Below the pieces are notes generated by a model. The model was not told where the DNA came from, searched no databases, and saw nothing but the letters and a program-made list of their open reading frames with translations. Below, in pieces: positions 41,943 to 53,748 of a stretch of DNA of 64,000 nt. The stretch lies in assembly GCA_014529385.2 (NCBI GenBank), contig CM043958.1, forward strand, positions 85,107,525 through 85,171,524. The letters are read 5' to 3'. The position numbers and the translations under genes are program-made. Every line of letters begins with the position of its first letter. Position 1 is the stretch's first letter. This stretch comes from Adiantum capillus-veneris (lineage: Eukaryota > Streptophyta > Polypodiopsida > Polypodiales > Pteridaceae).

Positions 41943-42994
41943 TTGCCTTGCACTGTGCAGACTTTGCCTTGCACTGTGCAGCCTGTTGGTCTGGTCCTCT
42001 CTCCCCTTGGTCCAACCATCCCCCATCCCTGGTCTAGTCCCTCCTCGTCCCTGGTCCAGCCTGGTGGTCTAGTCACTTGCCCTGGTCTAGTAGAGTCTAG
42101 ACCTGTGTCCAGCCAGTTAAAGGTCTTCTTGTCCAAAGCTTGGTTGGATTTGTGGTCGCTGCATGACACATACAAGGCGGTCATTAGAGCGTTAAAGCGC
42201 ACTACTGAGTCCTTTGAAGTACTACAACAGAAGAAGACCCTTGGTACCTAGTAGAAGTCTACTAACCTCATCACCCATACCTCCACATACAGCATCACCC
42301 ATTCCTCCATCCAGCTCCACTTCGTCCAGGTCACCTTCCCCAGTAAAGCTCTCTCCTATTTCATTACAGCAGGCTATTGAGCAACGATCTCTTGAGCAAG
42401 AGGCCATGGAGGCGTTGACCAATGTTTTGGCCAAGGTAAACATCAAGTTTCCTACTTTCAAGGGATTCTCCTCAGAAGATGCAAACGACCATGCAAGGAG
42501 GTTTGTATCTCTCTATAGAGGGTCGTGGTCTTAATAGAGAAGATGCTTATTTGTTGCTGTTTCCATCAACATTGGATGGCTTAGCAGACAAGTGGTACAG
42601 TCAGTTTGCAAAGAACCATTTTGCAACTTGGGCAGCTTTACGACAACAGTTCTGTGCGGCATTCAGGCCAGGTGACTACCAGGAAAAGGTTTTAGATGAG
42701 TTGGCCAATATGGTGCTCCGGCCAGAGGAGACTTTTGCAGAACTAATGACTAAAACCAAGTCTTTGGTTGCCAAGCTTCCTCAGCAGCCTGAAGGAATTT
42801 ATGGTTCAGAAGTGGGTGGAGAAGGCTCTTCCCAAACTTCCCAACAAAAACTCCGAGAGAGTCTCCGACCTGAAGCAACTCTGGAGGAGTTTGTTGCGGC
42901 TGCTACTAGGATAGAGGGAGCTAGGAAGCTGTTCACCAACTCTCCTCAAATAGAGACGCCCTCAGTGTTTCGGAAAGTCCTTATGATCCCTTAA
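41943..42994 (+). pseudogene. Element E gag
   Basis: Pro/Ser-rich N-terminus (41943-42251), then after a frame change a capsid-like region: ALTNVLAKVNIKFPTFKGFS, DAYLLLFPSTLDGLADKWYS, NHFATWAALRQQFCAAFRPG, PEETFAELMTKTKSLVAKL. This is the retrotransposon gag fold that multimerises around the RNA. Frames shift near 42230 and 42500, and the block ends at a TAA (42992-42994). The same block recurs, more decayed, at 59165-59440. Confidence 0.75.
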
Positions 42995-43009
42995 CTTCTT
43001 TACGTAGGG

Positions 43010-43839
43010 AATTTGAAGCCCTAAAACTACAACGCGCTCTTCAAGAGGAGAAATCAATCTCTCTTAGACAGGAGAAACCCCCACATCTCGAGGCTTTGGA
43101 TCAAATCAAGAGAGAGCTAGAAGAGCTTCGGTCTCAGCAAGAGACTAAGGCTATGGTATGGTGCAGCTCGTGTCGCTCTCGAGGACATCCTTCACAGGAC
43201 TGTCCCCTTCGGGCTTATTGCCACTTCTGCGAAAAGTCTGGGCATGAAGACAAGGATTGCTACTATATCAAGGGATTGCGGCAAATACAACAAAGTCTAG
43301 GTCCTTCTCTCCAACAAGGGCTAGCACCTGCATCCAACATGGTTTCACTCTATGGCCATCAAAACCCGATGCCACCTCTGCTTACAACACCTCCTATGCA
43401 AGGTATGCACAACAACTTTGCATCCCCCAGTTTTTATCATGTTAGTACTTCTTCAGTCCCCCAAAGCTTCTACACGTCAGCATCCGGCCCCATACAGCAA
43501 GGGCCGAGACCACCTCGCCTCTCCAATAGGCCAGTTTTGTGCTACAGGTGCGGGGAGTATGGACATTATCAGAGCAAATTTCTGTTGCGAGAAGGGTCCT
43601 CCCTTGCCGACATTGCCCTGAAGCTAAGGATCACTATAGTAAGGACTGCCCAAAACAACGTGCATCCACATCTGCAAGCTCAAGCCAGAACCAGTAGGAG
43701 TTTACATTCCCAAAGGTTAACCTCATCACAGACTACAGTAAGCACCATTCCACAGGCCCCGCCTTCCACTCTTGTAGTTGCCTCTCGAGATGGGTTGAAG
43801 CAGGTGGAAGAGCAGGCCCGTGTGCTCACACGGGCATAG
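43010..43839 (+). pseudogene. Element E nucleocapsid region with CCHC knuckles
   Basis: A coiled-coil stretch (LDQIKRELEELRSQQETK) precedes two intact CX2CX4HX4C knuckles (CSSCRSRGHPSQDC and CHFCEKSGHEDKDC). After a Gln/Pro/Ser-rich spacer a third follows (CYRCGEYGHYQSKF), whose last Cys is Phe. Zinc knuckles bind the genomic RNA. The frame is open from about 43010 to TAG 43837. Confidence 0.8.
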
Positions 43840-43988
43840 AGAGCTGCTCTTGGTCTCAGCCTCCCTGGCGGTCCAACTTTTTCGTCTCCAGTCACAAAAA
43901 TGAGTCAAACTCCCCTAGTAGCTGAAAACCAGCAGGTAGTGCCAAGGGCCAACCTACCTCTCTTCTATCAGATATTGATGGTGCTTTC

Positions 43989-44570
43989 ATGGAAGCAGTA
44001 GAGGACTTGCAGAAGCTTAAGATACGAGAGCAAGGTCTGATCAAAAGAGAGAAGCCTACAGCAGAGTCTATCTTGAAAAACACCTTTCAGCAAGTGTCAT
44101 TGTACGACATGCTTCGACTTGATGCAAATTTTCGAAGTGACACCCTTTCCATCATCCAGTCTCTGTATCCTGGTGCAGGGCCTAGTGGCGGGCACCTACG
44201 TGTGCAACCCTTGGAGTCCTACACGACTTCTTATCCAGCTTCTCCCCTCACCGACTACAAAAGTCCTCGTCTCACTGTGTCTATTCTTGGGCATCAATTC
44301 TCAGGCGTCATAGTGGATGGTTGATTTGGGATCAATCTGATGCCAGAATTTACTATGTTGGCTTTAGGTCTGCAGCCTACCCGCCCTGCTTCATTCATTG
44401 TTACATTGGCGGACTAGAGGACAGTCTATCCAGTAGGCATAGTAGATAAGGTGCCTCTGAAGGTACAAGACTTCACATTTAGCTTGGATTTTGTGGTGGT
44501 CAGTCTTCCGCAGGTGGATGGAGGATTTCCTTTGCTTATTGGTAGACCATGGTTGTGGCATACTAAGGCA
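43989..44570 (+). pseudogene. Element E aspartic protease
   Basis: Protease region with GHQFSGVIVDG-stop-FGINLM (the usual DGGSG/A motif has TGA at 44322-44324), PTRPASFIVTLAD, VGIVDKVPLKVQ and GGFPLLIGRPWL, the last being the conserved C-terminal block of Tat/Athila-type proteases. It processes Gag-Pol. The stop in the active site and another TAG near 44416 make this copy inactive. Confidence 0.75.
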
Positions 44571-45269
44571 CTTCACGATTGGGGAAACGACGCCATGTGG
44601 ATACATACTCCTGGCTCCAACATGCAACCGACTCGAAGGAGGTATGGATCCAGCAGCCCATTCCACCTGACGGGTTTGACGAAGACCTGCTGCAGTGGTT
44701 GGAAGCTACCCCATCGATGCCATGCTATGTGGTCTCTATTCAAGCCTCACCTGTGAGTGTAACACTCTCTCTCCAAGCTTCTCAGGCCGACACCAGTGTC
44801 CCAAGCCCTACAGTAGAAAGTGTGCCAGTCAAAGAAGCAAGCGTGTTAGTCACTGATGACCATGATTCAAGTGTTTCTTTGATGGAAGCCGTCGGCCTTG
44901 GTGAATCTATAACGCATCACCGAAGGGGGAAGAAATCTCCTATGCATGAGCTCGCTAATGATCCACCCCTTCCTTTAACATCTCCCGGGTCTAATGCCCT
45001 GCCCCGCCCCCTCAAAAGCACTCTGCTATGTTTGTGTCTGAAGATTTACCCTTCGAGGAGCTTCCACCAGGATGGTTACAAGAGGAGTATGCAGAGTTTC
45101 CAATCGATCAAACACCAGCCCATGATGTCTCGAAGCTTCAAGAGGCAGCTCTCTTTTCAACTTCCTAAGCACCCTCCACAGTTACACCTCCTGACCCGGT
45201 CAAAGAAGTCAACCTGGGTGACCCTGGCAACCCTCAGCATGTCCTCTTAGCAGCTTGGTTATGGGAGCA

Positions 45270-46620
45270 TCCCGCATTACTTGATCAGGTAGTTTCTTTT
45301 ATACACTCTTTTAAAGATGTTTTTGCTTGGTCCTACAAGGATTTGGAAGGGATCCCACCAGAATTCAGTGTCCACACTATCCCTCTGGTTGAAGGGGCTA
45401 AGCCTGTCAGAGGCCGAGCTTACAAGCTCAACCCAAAGTATGCAGAGGTTGTCAAGTCAGAGCTCGAAAAAATGCAAGAGGGAGGGATCATTATACCTGT
45501 GGAGCACTCTGAGTGGTTATCACCTATGGTGATAGCGCCTAAGAAGCAGTCCAATAAAATCTGTGTGTGCGTAGATTACCGCGCTCTGAACAAGGTAACT
45601 ATACTAGATGGTTTTCCCACACCTTTCATTGAGCGAGTGCTAGAAGATGTATATATTGTACAGTTTCATGGATGGGTTCAGTGGATACAATCAGTTGGGC
45701 ATCCATCCAGGTGATCAGATTAAAACGGCTTTCGTGACTCCTGGGGTATTTTTATCTACACTAGGATGTCGGGTTGAAAAACGCTCCACCTTCCTTCAAT
45801 CGAGCAGTATATTTCATATTCTGTCCTTTACTTACGGATCATCTTCGCATCTTCATGGACGATTTTTCGACCTTCTCAGGTGCTCAATGTTCCACCCCAA
45901 TGGAAAATCTAGAGTAGCACCTCGCTTAGCTCTCTGCTGTCTTCCTCAGGTGCAGAGAGGCACACCTAAAGCTCAATAGTAACAAATGTCATTTTTTGGT
46001 CACTGAGGGTACACTTCTAGGCCATGTGATGTCTGCCAAAGGTTTAGCGCCTGACCTAGAGAAGATCATGGCCATCTTGAAGTTACCACCTCCCATCAAC
46101 CCGAAAGGTGTTCAAAGCTTTGTAGGCCACATAGGCTATCATCGCTGGTTTATACGAATGTATGCACGGTGGCTCAACCATTGACCCGACTCACTAGTGC
46201 TATTGTACCCTTCCAATGGTCACAACCCGAGGCTGAAGCATTTGCATACCTCAAAAAATGCCTCACTGAAGCACCTGTTCTAGTGGCTCGAGATTGGTCT
46301 CTCCCTTTTCATGTGCATACTGATACCAGTCAACTGGCTGTGGGTGCTGTGCTGACTCAACCTAGTAAGGAGTACAACCTGGATCGCCCTGTTCACTATG
46401 CAAATCGCCTGCTCACCAAAGCAGAGCGTAACTACAGCACCACAGAAAGGGAAGGTTTGGCTATGGTGTATTCTTTACAAAAGTTTCGTCATTACTTGTT
46501 AGGGGTTCACTTCACTATCATCACGGATCATCATGCACTACGCTATCTTCTGAATAAACCCCAAGTTGCAAGAAGAGTCTGGAGGTGGTTACTGATATTC
46601 CAGGAAAATCGATTTTGAAG
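45270..46620 (+). pseudogene. Element E reverse transcriptase and RNase H
   Basis: RT begins FKDVFAWSYKDLEGIPPEF and runs through KMQEGGIIIPVEHSEWLSPM, CVCVDYRALNKVTILDGFP, a frameshift near 45650, MDGFSGYNQLGIHPGDQIKT, and a catalytic FMDDFSTFSG-like block near 45855 in another frame. 45996-46184 reads EGTLLGHVMSAKGLAPDLEK. RNase H follows (46169-46618) with FHVHTDTSQLAVGAVLTQ, YSTTEREGLAMVYSLQKFRH and ITDHHALRYLL. It makes double-stranded cDNA from the RNA. Several frameshifts, mainly 45650-45990. Confidence 0.85.
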
Positions 46621-46737
46621 TAGTTCTTAGTTCGGGCAAGCGGCATCTCATGGTCGATCATCTCTCTCGCATATATACAGGAGCCCGATACTGGGGTTGA
46701 TGATGACTTTCCGGATAGTCATCTCTTTAAGGTCGAC

Positions 46738-47995
46738 ATGACCCTAGAATGGTATGGAGATGGGTTATATCTGCTCTCTACTGGTCTATATCTGGAGAAT
46801 GCTTCTCCCTTGCAAAAAAGAAGACTCTTGCTGAAGTTTAGACCCTTCTCTTTGATTGGCGGACAACTCTACAAATCTGGGCCAGATGGTGTGTTGCGCA
46901 GGTGCGTCTCCCCTCATGAAGTAGACCACATTTTGGAAGATGCACACAATGGTCCTATAGGTGGCCATTACCCTGGTCACATCACGACGCAAAAAATCTT
47001 ACAAACATGCTTATGGTGGCCCTATCTATTCAGGGATGCTATTGCTCATGTCAAGGTTTGTGATGTCTGTCAGCGATGTGCGCCCAAGCCTAGCAAGCAA
47101 TCCAATCGCCCTCTGCAGGTATCTATGGTGTGGTTGCCCTTTGAGCGATGGGGCTTGGACTTTGTTGGTCCAATTACTCCACCTGCTCAATCCGGCAATC
47201 GTAAGTATCTCCTGGTAGCAACGGATTATGCAACAAAGTGGGCCGAAGTGGTGGCTACCATCGACTGTACAGCCGCCACTGTCGCAAAATTTTTGTATGA
47301 AAATATTTTTTGCAGGTTTGGGCGCCCTCTGTAAATCACCAGTGATCGAGGAAGTCATTTCGCCAACGACCTGATCTCCACACTCCTCACGAACTACAAG
47401 ATTTTTCATCGCAAATCTTGCTTTTACTATCCTAGAGCAAATGGGCAAGGTGAGAGCACTAACAAAGTGCTAATCGCGCTTCTCAGGAAAGCTTGTCGCC
47501 TGCATCCAACTTCTTGGGCTCAAGCTATCCTCGGCACAGTTTGGGCTTACCGCACCTCCTTCAAGGCAATCACTAACCACACCCCATTCCAACTAGCTTT
47601 TGGTCGAGAAGCAATTGCACCATATGAGTTCAACTCAGGTTCAACAAGAGTGGGAAGCGTTCGCGTCACAGCGGGGATTGCTTCCGCAAACCTCTCATCT
47701 CTCAAAGTTAGAAGAAAGCAAGATGTTAGCTTCACATGCTCTGCAAGCCGAGCAACTTCGTCGCAAAGCGTGGCATGATCGCCATCTCAAAAAGCCAAAA
47801 ATAATGCAAGGCACACTGGTGCTACTCTATCAAGCGAAATATCTGAAAAAAGCTAAGAAGCTGGTCCTGGCCTGGCAAGGGCCATTCATGGTACAAGAGA
47901 TTTTGCCACAAGGGGCTGTCCAGTTAGTCACTCTAGAAGGTGTTCCCTTGCCACTGGTAAATGGATCAAGAATCAAGTGCTATCACTCGCCCTGA
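46738..47995 (+). pseudogene. Element E integrase
   Basis: N-terminal HHCC zinc domain (HNGPIGGHYPG ... CDVCQRC). Catalytic core: first Asp in WGLDFVGP (about 47160), TDYATKWAEVV, a TAA at 47332-47334, second Asp in SDRGSHF (about 47347), Glu in GQGESTNK (about 47455), then LGTVWAYRTSFKAITNHTPF. The C-terminal block (47600-47995) holds LAWQGPFMVQEILPQGAVQL and NGSRIKCYHSP, without a chromodomain. It inserts the cDNA into the genome. All three catalytic residues remain, but the stop and a frameshift near 47650 break it. Confidence 0.85.
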
Positions 47996-48639
47996 CTCTT
48001 TAGAAATCTGGGTATGTTATCTCTCTCACCAACAACCTTATGACTGTCCCGTCCTCAGCTCTCTCCGGCTTTCTATTTTTCCTTTTCTCAAGTCTTCCTC
48101 ATATCAGTTCTCATCTCAGTTGTAATGAGTGTTATCTTTAAAATTCTCCTTGTTTGACTGCGTGCATCAATTTTCCTCTCCTGCTATGATCCCAGCGTTA
48201 CTGCTTTGTTTGTTTCTACTGCCTCTCTGTCCTCAATGGATCTATTGAATGTCCGAGGTTCAACTCTCGTCGGATAGATCTTTGATTTTTGATATTGTTT
48301 CTAACACGTTTAAACCTGCTCTGTTGTATCTCCCTTCTCCTCTCTCTCCTATGGTGAGCTCTCACACACACACACACATCTAGTTCATTGCTGTTCTTGT
48401 GCGATCTCTTTCGTAACACTCTTTCAATATGCTTCACTCCTGGTGCCATACTCCTTTCATTGCTCTTCCCCTCTCTCTCTCACACTTACATGCAAGTTTG
48501 CTCGAAGTTGGGCATGGTTGCTCTAACCTTTCTGATCGACCATATCCTAGTTAAAGGAAGTAGACAGCTGGCAGCACATTGCAACTTTTTATCTCTCCCT
48601 TTCTCTCCCTTTCTCCTTTCTCTCTCTCGTGCACTATGC
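47996..48639. other. Spacer after pol of element E
   Basis: Pyrimidine-rich, no supported ORF. Confidence 0.5.
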
Positions 48640-49425
48640 CCTGTACCCCCTAACCGCCCCTCGCCCCCCTATCTACCTCTCGGCCCTACCCTCTTATCCC
48701 CTCGCCCCTCACCAATTCCCCCCTAGCCCCTACCCTCTTATCCCCTCGCCCCTACCCAACTATCTACTCTCGCCCCTACCCTCTTATCCCCTCGCCCCTC
48801 ACCAATTCCCCCCTCGCCCCTACCTATCTAACTCTCGCCCCTACCCTATAATTTCCTCACCCCTATCCTCTTATCCCCTCGCCCTTCACCAATTCCCCCC
48901 TCGCCCCTACCCTATAATTCCCTCGTCCCTACCCTCTTATCCCCTCGCCCCTACCCAACTATCTACTCTCGCCCCTACCCTCTTATCCCCTCGTCCCTCA
49001 CCAATTCCCCCCTCGCCCCCTACCTATCTAACTCTCGTCCCTATCCTCTTATCCCCTCGTCCCTCACCAATTCCCCCTCGCCCTACCCTATAATTCCCTC
49101 GCCCCTATCCTCTTATCCCCTCGCCCCTCACCAATTCCCCCGCGCCTTTACCCTATAATTCCCTCGTCCCTACCCTCTTATCCCCTCGCCCGTCACCAAT
49201 TCCCCCTCTCCCCTACCCAACAAATCTCCCCCTCGCCCCTCACCAATCCCCCCTCGCCCCTACCTTCTAATTCCCTAGCCCCTATCCAACAAATCTCCCC
49301 TTGCCTCAACCCAACAAATTTTCCCCTCTTGCCCCCCTATCTAATACCTCTCGCCCCTATCCTAAGCCCCATCGCCCCAACCCTCATCCCCTCTCTGCTA
49401 TCACCCCTCTCCGACTCACGCTTTT
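48640..49425. repeat. C-rich minisatellite in element E
   Basis: About 780 bp of 19-22 bp units built on CTCGCCCCTACCCTCTTATC and CTCGCCCCTCACCAATTCCC, arranged in higher-order blocks. G is almost absent on this strand. The complementary strand is dense in GGGG runs. It lies between integrase and the third ORF. Confidence 0.85.
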
Positions 49426-49475
49426 CAGGTTTGCAATTCTAAGGATACAACACACAGTGAGTTCAAGAACAATTC

Positions 49476-51629
49476 ATGATGGCTGGTACAAGCAAGCAAG
49501 CTAAAAAGAAAGCCTTGTCTCGACAGAGACTCACTGCAACATCTCGAACTTCTGCAGAGGAAGAAGACGTGGAAACCTCCAGCCATGGCTTCACCGATCT
49601 GTCCTCCACTGATCACAGTGATGAGAGTTACAAAGCGTCTGACTCCGGCTCTACCTCTGACTCTGACTCAGACTCAGAGTCTTCTAGCCAACAGGAAGAT
49701 GATAAAGAGGAAGATACTGTGAAAGACAAAAAGAAGAAGGCTATCACGCAGGTGCTGAGCCATCAAATTCCTCGGCCTCCTTCCTCCAAAACTCAAAACC
49801 AAATTCACTTTGAACTTCCATCTACAGTAGCCTCATCAGTCTCTTCAAGAAGTTTTATCAAAAGATCAGCTACATATGCTAGGTCTGTCAGCATTAGCAG
49901 AAGCCGATCTGCCCACTGATATTCCCATGGATATAATGCATGAGGTTCTCAAGCTTTTTCCCAAAGTAAGAGGGCACCCACTGACGGCTACACGCATTGG
50001 TCACGCTTTGGGAATGACAACCTTTCTTGTAGTAAAACCGGCTACGAGAACCTATTCACAACTTTCGAAAGATGCGACCATTGAAGCATGCAAAGAGCTG
50101 CTTAGTACTAGTCATGCTGAATATGCAAGAAATAAAAAGCTCTGGGCCATTTTCAAGTTCTACTTTCTGGTCAGAGCTGCTAAAGTAAGCAAGGGCAGAT
50201 GTGACGTGCCTACTATGTTTTCACACTGCGATGGCCTTTACTGCCTCATCAACACCATCCCGTGTGGCTTTCATCAAATTCTATTTACCTCTTTACAATC
50301 GTGGGCAAAAAGATTCAAAGCTCAAGTGCAGTCTGTGCAATCTAGCTTACAATGCTTCGCAGCTCCCATGTTGGCCTGGGTCATTAACATAAATGTTAGC
50401 CCCATGGATGTGGATGCGGATATGCGGCGTAAAATCTCTAAGGCAAAAGGAAAAGCTATTGAACAGACAATGGATCTACCTGGGAAAGTGAAGAAAAAAA
50501 GGGCGAAAGTAGTGAAGGACACAGTAGAATCTTTAATATCACTACCAGTTTCGGAAAGCCAGCAGCTTCGAGTGAAGCAACCTGTTTGACGTTCCTCGTT
50601 TACTCCCGCTACTTGTTCGATGGTAAGTTCAGGTGCTGCAGATCACACTATGCATGTCACAGCTGTGGCTTCTACAGTGTGTGTTCCTCTCTCTACTGCT
50701 TCTATTTTTACTCCTATCACAGTGACTAGCTCCCAAGCCCTAGTTGGAGTTGCTTCTTCTCCTATGCCTAGTCCTGTTGCAGCCACTCCAACCGTCTCTA
50801 CTCCACCAGAGAGGCATGATGTCAGTCCACCACGAGCAGTGCCACTTGCCACCCCAGTGCCACCAACAGTACCACTTGCGAGCCCTCTCCCGCCTGACAC
50901 TGTTACAGGATCTTCCACAATGTCTGACTCTACATCACTTTTTCGCCTATCTGAGGATATACTGCAGGAGTCCAGGCAAGCCATTGCCACCATTGAGCTT
51001 GGAGCAGAGCAGTTGGCAGCCACACCAGTGTCACGCAGCTACTTACGCAGCTATGGAGGGATCTCTGCGAGTCGCTGAGAGCGCCATCGCCGATCGGGAT
51101 GCTACTATTTTTGCACTCCAACAGGCCTTGAAGTTAAAGTCTCAAGTGATTAATGACCTTCAAGCTCAGGTACAAGGATTTAGAGAATTGCTCTTACATG
51201 AAAATAGGGAAACCCAGCCTACTATGATGGGTATGGGGTATGGATGGACTGGAGCAAGTACACCATTGCAGAATGCAGCAACGGGTCCTTCTCAGCAATT
51301 TATGGGACTCTACCCACAGACTCCAGTTCAGTACTACAATCAACAGTATCCTCAAGGGTTTCAGTCGTCACCATTGCCTTAGACGTAGAACGTTCCTTGC
51401 TGCGACGGTATTGCTGGAGCACACCGCCATGGCTGTGCTACTCGACGTCTTCAGTACACTACAGGACAAGTGCTACCCTCTGCCCAACAGTAGGTGGCTG
51501 GCCCCTTCACAGGCGGCCCAGTTACAGACATGAGAGCCCACATACAGCAGGGCCCCACCATTGATTTGATGGCTCCACCTTTTGAGACTGATGCTTCGAG
51601 TGGTGTGGCGACTAATCTTTCTCTTGGGT
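49476..51629 (+). pseudogene. Element E third ORF, env position, unknown function
   Basis: A roughly 700-codon ORF downstream of integrase. Order: MAGTSKQAKKKAL basic start at 49479, acidic Ser/Asp repeat (SDSDSDSESSS), a frameshift near 49840, then a folded-looking region (ADLPTDIPMDIMHEVLKLFP, TRTYSQLSKDATIEACKELL, KLWAIFKFYFLVRAAKVSKG, FTSLQSWAKRFKAQVQSVQS). A nuclear-signal-like KVKKKRAKVVKD follows, then TGA at 50587, a Pro/Thr/Ser-rich spacer, a frameshift near 51045, a coiled coil (ALKLKSQVINDLQAQVQGFR) and a Tyr/Gln/Pro-rich tail. No signal peptide or membrane helix, so not a typical envelope protein. I do not recognise the domain. Confidence 0.55.
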
Positions 51630-52711
51630 GACTGCAAGGCGGTTTTTTCATAATGACAATGCTGTGCAGTATTGGTTTCTTTTGCGGTCGATTAGGAGTT
51701 TCAGTCACCTCTGTGGATCCCCATGAGAAAGGGACTCCTTTATGTGTCAAGATATGCAAAGGGGAAGCAACCTCTGCAAACTTTCGTATGAACCGCCTGT
51801 AGTACGAACACAATCCCAAGAAGCTTCTAACTTCATGGACATTCTTCAAATTGGGCCAATCACGTATAGTCTCTATCTTGGCCGGATCCATTTGCACTCC
51901 TGCTGTTGAGACAGTGTCCCAAAAAGTGTATCTCTGGTAGGAAAAATTCACTTTTCTTTGCATTAATCACTAACTTGTGATCTCGTAATGCCTGAAAGAC
52001 CTGAAGCAGATAATCTTTGTGTTCTGCCTCATTCTTGGAGAAAACAATGATGTTGTCAAAGAAAGTGCCAACAAATAGCTTGTACTCTCGAAAAATCTTG
52101 TCCATCGTCCGGTTAAATGTTGCAGGAGCATTGGTTAAGCCAAAAGGCATCACCAAAAACTCAAATAACCCAAAAGTAGTCCGAAAGGCTATCTTGTAGA
52201 CGTCTCCCGGCGCGATTCGGATCTGATGATATCCACTCTTCAGGTCAATCCTGCTAAAGCACGAGGATCCCTGTAACCTGTCGAGTATATCATTGATCCT
52301 AGGAATCGGAAATCTGTTCTTGATGGTGATTTTGTTGAGAGCTCTATAATCGATGCATATTCTCCAAGATCCGTCTTTCTTCACCAACAACACTGGAGAG
52401 CAATACGGTGAAGGACTAGGCTGGACAAGACCCTTTTCCAAGAGGTCTTTCACTTGGTTCATAATCTCTTCATTCTGTGCTCGGCTCACACGGTCAGGTG
52501 GCCTGTTCGGTGGTGTGCTTCCAGGTATAAGATCAATGGTATGATCTTCAGGACCAGCAGGTGGTAACTCGCCTGGTAGGCCCTCTGAGAAGCAATCGGC
52601 GTGAGAGTGGAGAAAATCTTGGCGTTCTTTATCAAGTTTAGAAATATTTGTCCTATCCTTATTGCTCAGTTCTTTCATAAAGATCGAGTAAACAAACAGT
52701 CTGGATTTCAT
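51455..52711 (-). pseudogene. Chromovirus D reverse transcriptase
   Basis: Minus-strand frame 51860-52711: LDKERQDFLHSHADCFSEGL, CSPVLLVKKDGSWRICIDYR, FSRIDLKSGYHQIRIAPGD, VMPFGLTNAPATFN. The catalytic motif is FFDNIIVFSK, where the second Asp of the DD pair is Asn, which should abolish polymerisation. Then HKLVINAKKSEFFLPEIHFLG. After a frame change (51451-51963) the thumb reads VRSFLGLCSYYRRFIRKFAE and HKGVPFSWG. Similarity ends near 51650. RNase H and integrase are missing at the junction with element E. Confidence 0.85.
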
Positions 52712-52717
52712 TTATTT

Positions 52718-53701
52718 TTAAGTGGCCGAAGCCGATACAATAGGGACAGACTCGCCCTTCAGTTTAATATCAAGTACAATGGTTTTGCCCTTCTCTGTAG
52801 TCAAAGTCGCTTTCCTCGCCCGATAATCGACCACGGCGTTGTTCTTGTGGTACCAGGGAATCCCTAAGAGAACATCACAACCCTCCAAAGGCATTATGAA
52901 GAAGTCCTCATGCCCCAAATACCCCTGACAATGCAACCGAAGTTTGCCAATGACAGGTGTAATGGCTACGTCCATGCCAGGTGCCGCTAGAACTGCCTCC
53001 GCAAGTGGTCCCATCCGATTGGTAGTGATCTCGAGCCGCGCCTCCAATTCCGGTGAAATGAAGTTGGCCTTGGCTCCTCCATCAAAGAAGATCAGGGCCT
53101 CTTGATCTTTCACTTTGCCCCAAGCTTGGCAAAGTTCTGTACTCTCGTCCATGGTGTCGGGATCAGTACCCACACAATCTGGAACCAATCTTGTTTTCAT
53201 CTTGCCTTTTCGTCCACGTTCCTCAGCTGCTCTCGAACTCTCAGGCCTGTCGTCGTCCTTATCATTTTGTCCTTTCTGTGCCTTTTTAGGGCACTTCGCG
53301 GAGATATGTCCATATTCCCCGCATCCAAAGCACTTCCCCTCCTTGATGAATCGAGCTCGCTCCTGAGGAGTAAGCTTGGGTCGCGCATCCTTTTTCTCTG
53401 GGTTGCTCTTTTTCTTTCTACTTTCATTCCCAGAAGTCTGTTCGGCTCGTTGTGTCATGGCCTCATCTGTGAGGTAGGTCAGACTGCCAAAGTGAATGGC
53501 AAAGCCCCGCTTCGCATGACTCATCAACTCCTGAATAGAAGCTGACTTTTGCTCCAAGGAGTGATCTCGGATCTCTGTAGGTAGACCCAAGGTGAACCGC
53601 TTAATCTGTTCTCTGAACGACATCTTCTTGAATGAAGAGGCGGGTAGAAAAGAGCTCCAGAATCTCTCACAGTAAGCACTAATTGTATCTTTCTTGGTCA
53701 T
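52718..53701 (-). pseudogene. Chromovirus D gag C-terminus, CCHC knuckle and protease
   Basis: One long frame. AYCERFWSSFLPASSFKK and RFTLGLPTEIRDHSLEQ (gag core end), HAKRGFAIHFGSLTYL, intact knuckle KCFGCGEYGHISAKCPKK, then protease ALIFFDGGAKANFISPELEA (DGG active site), ITPVIGKLRLHCQGYLGHED and DVLLGIPWYHKNNAVVDYR. It ends close to the RT frame start. This is the best-preserved copy of the family in the window. Confidence 0.85.
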
Positions 53702-53748
53702 CCGAAGATGGTTCCAAGCAGCTCATATATCTCGTTCATACTCTTGCG

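Noticed and set aside
48629-49093. 154-codon Pro/Leu/Tyr-rich ORF
   Set aside because: Product of the C-rich minisatellite.
50620-51382. Envelope glycoprotein reading of the third ORF of E
   Set aside because: No signal peptide, no membrane helix, no glycoprotein-like Cys pattern. The coiled coil and nuclear-signal-like patch point elsewhere.
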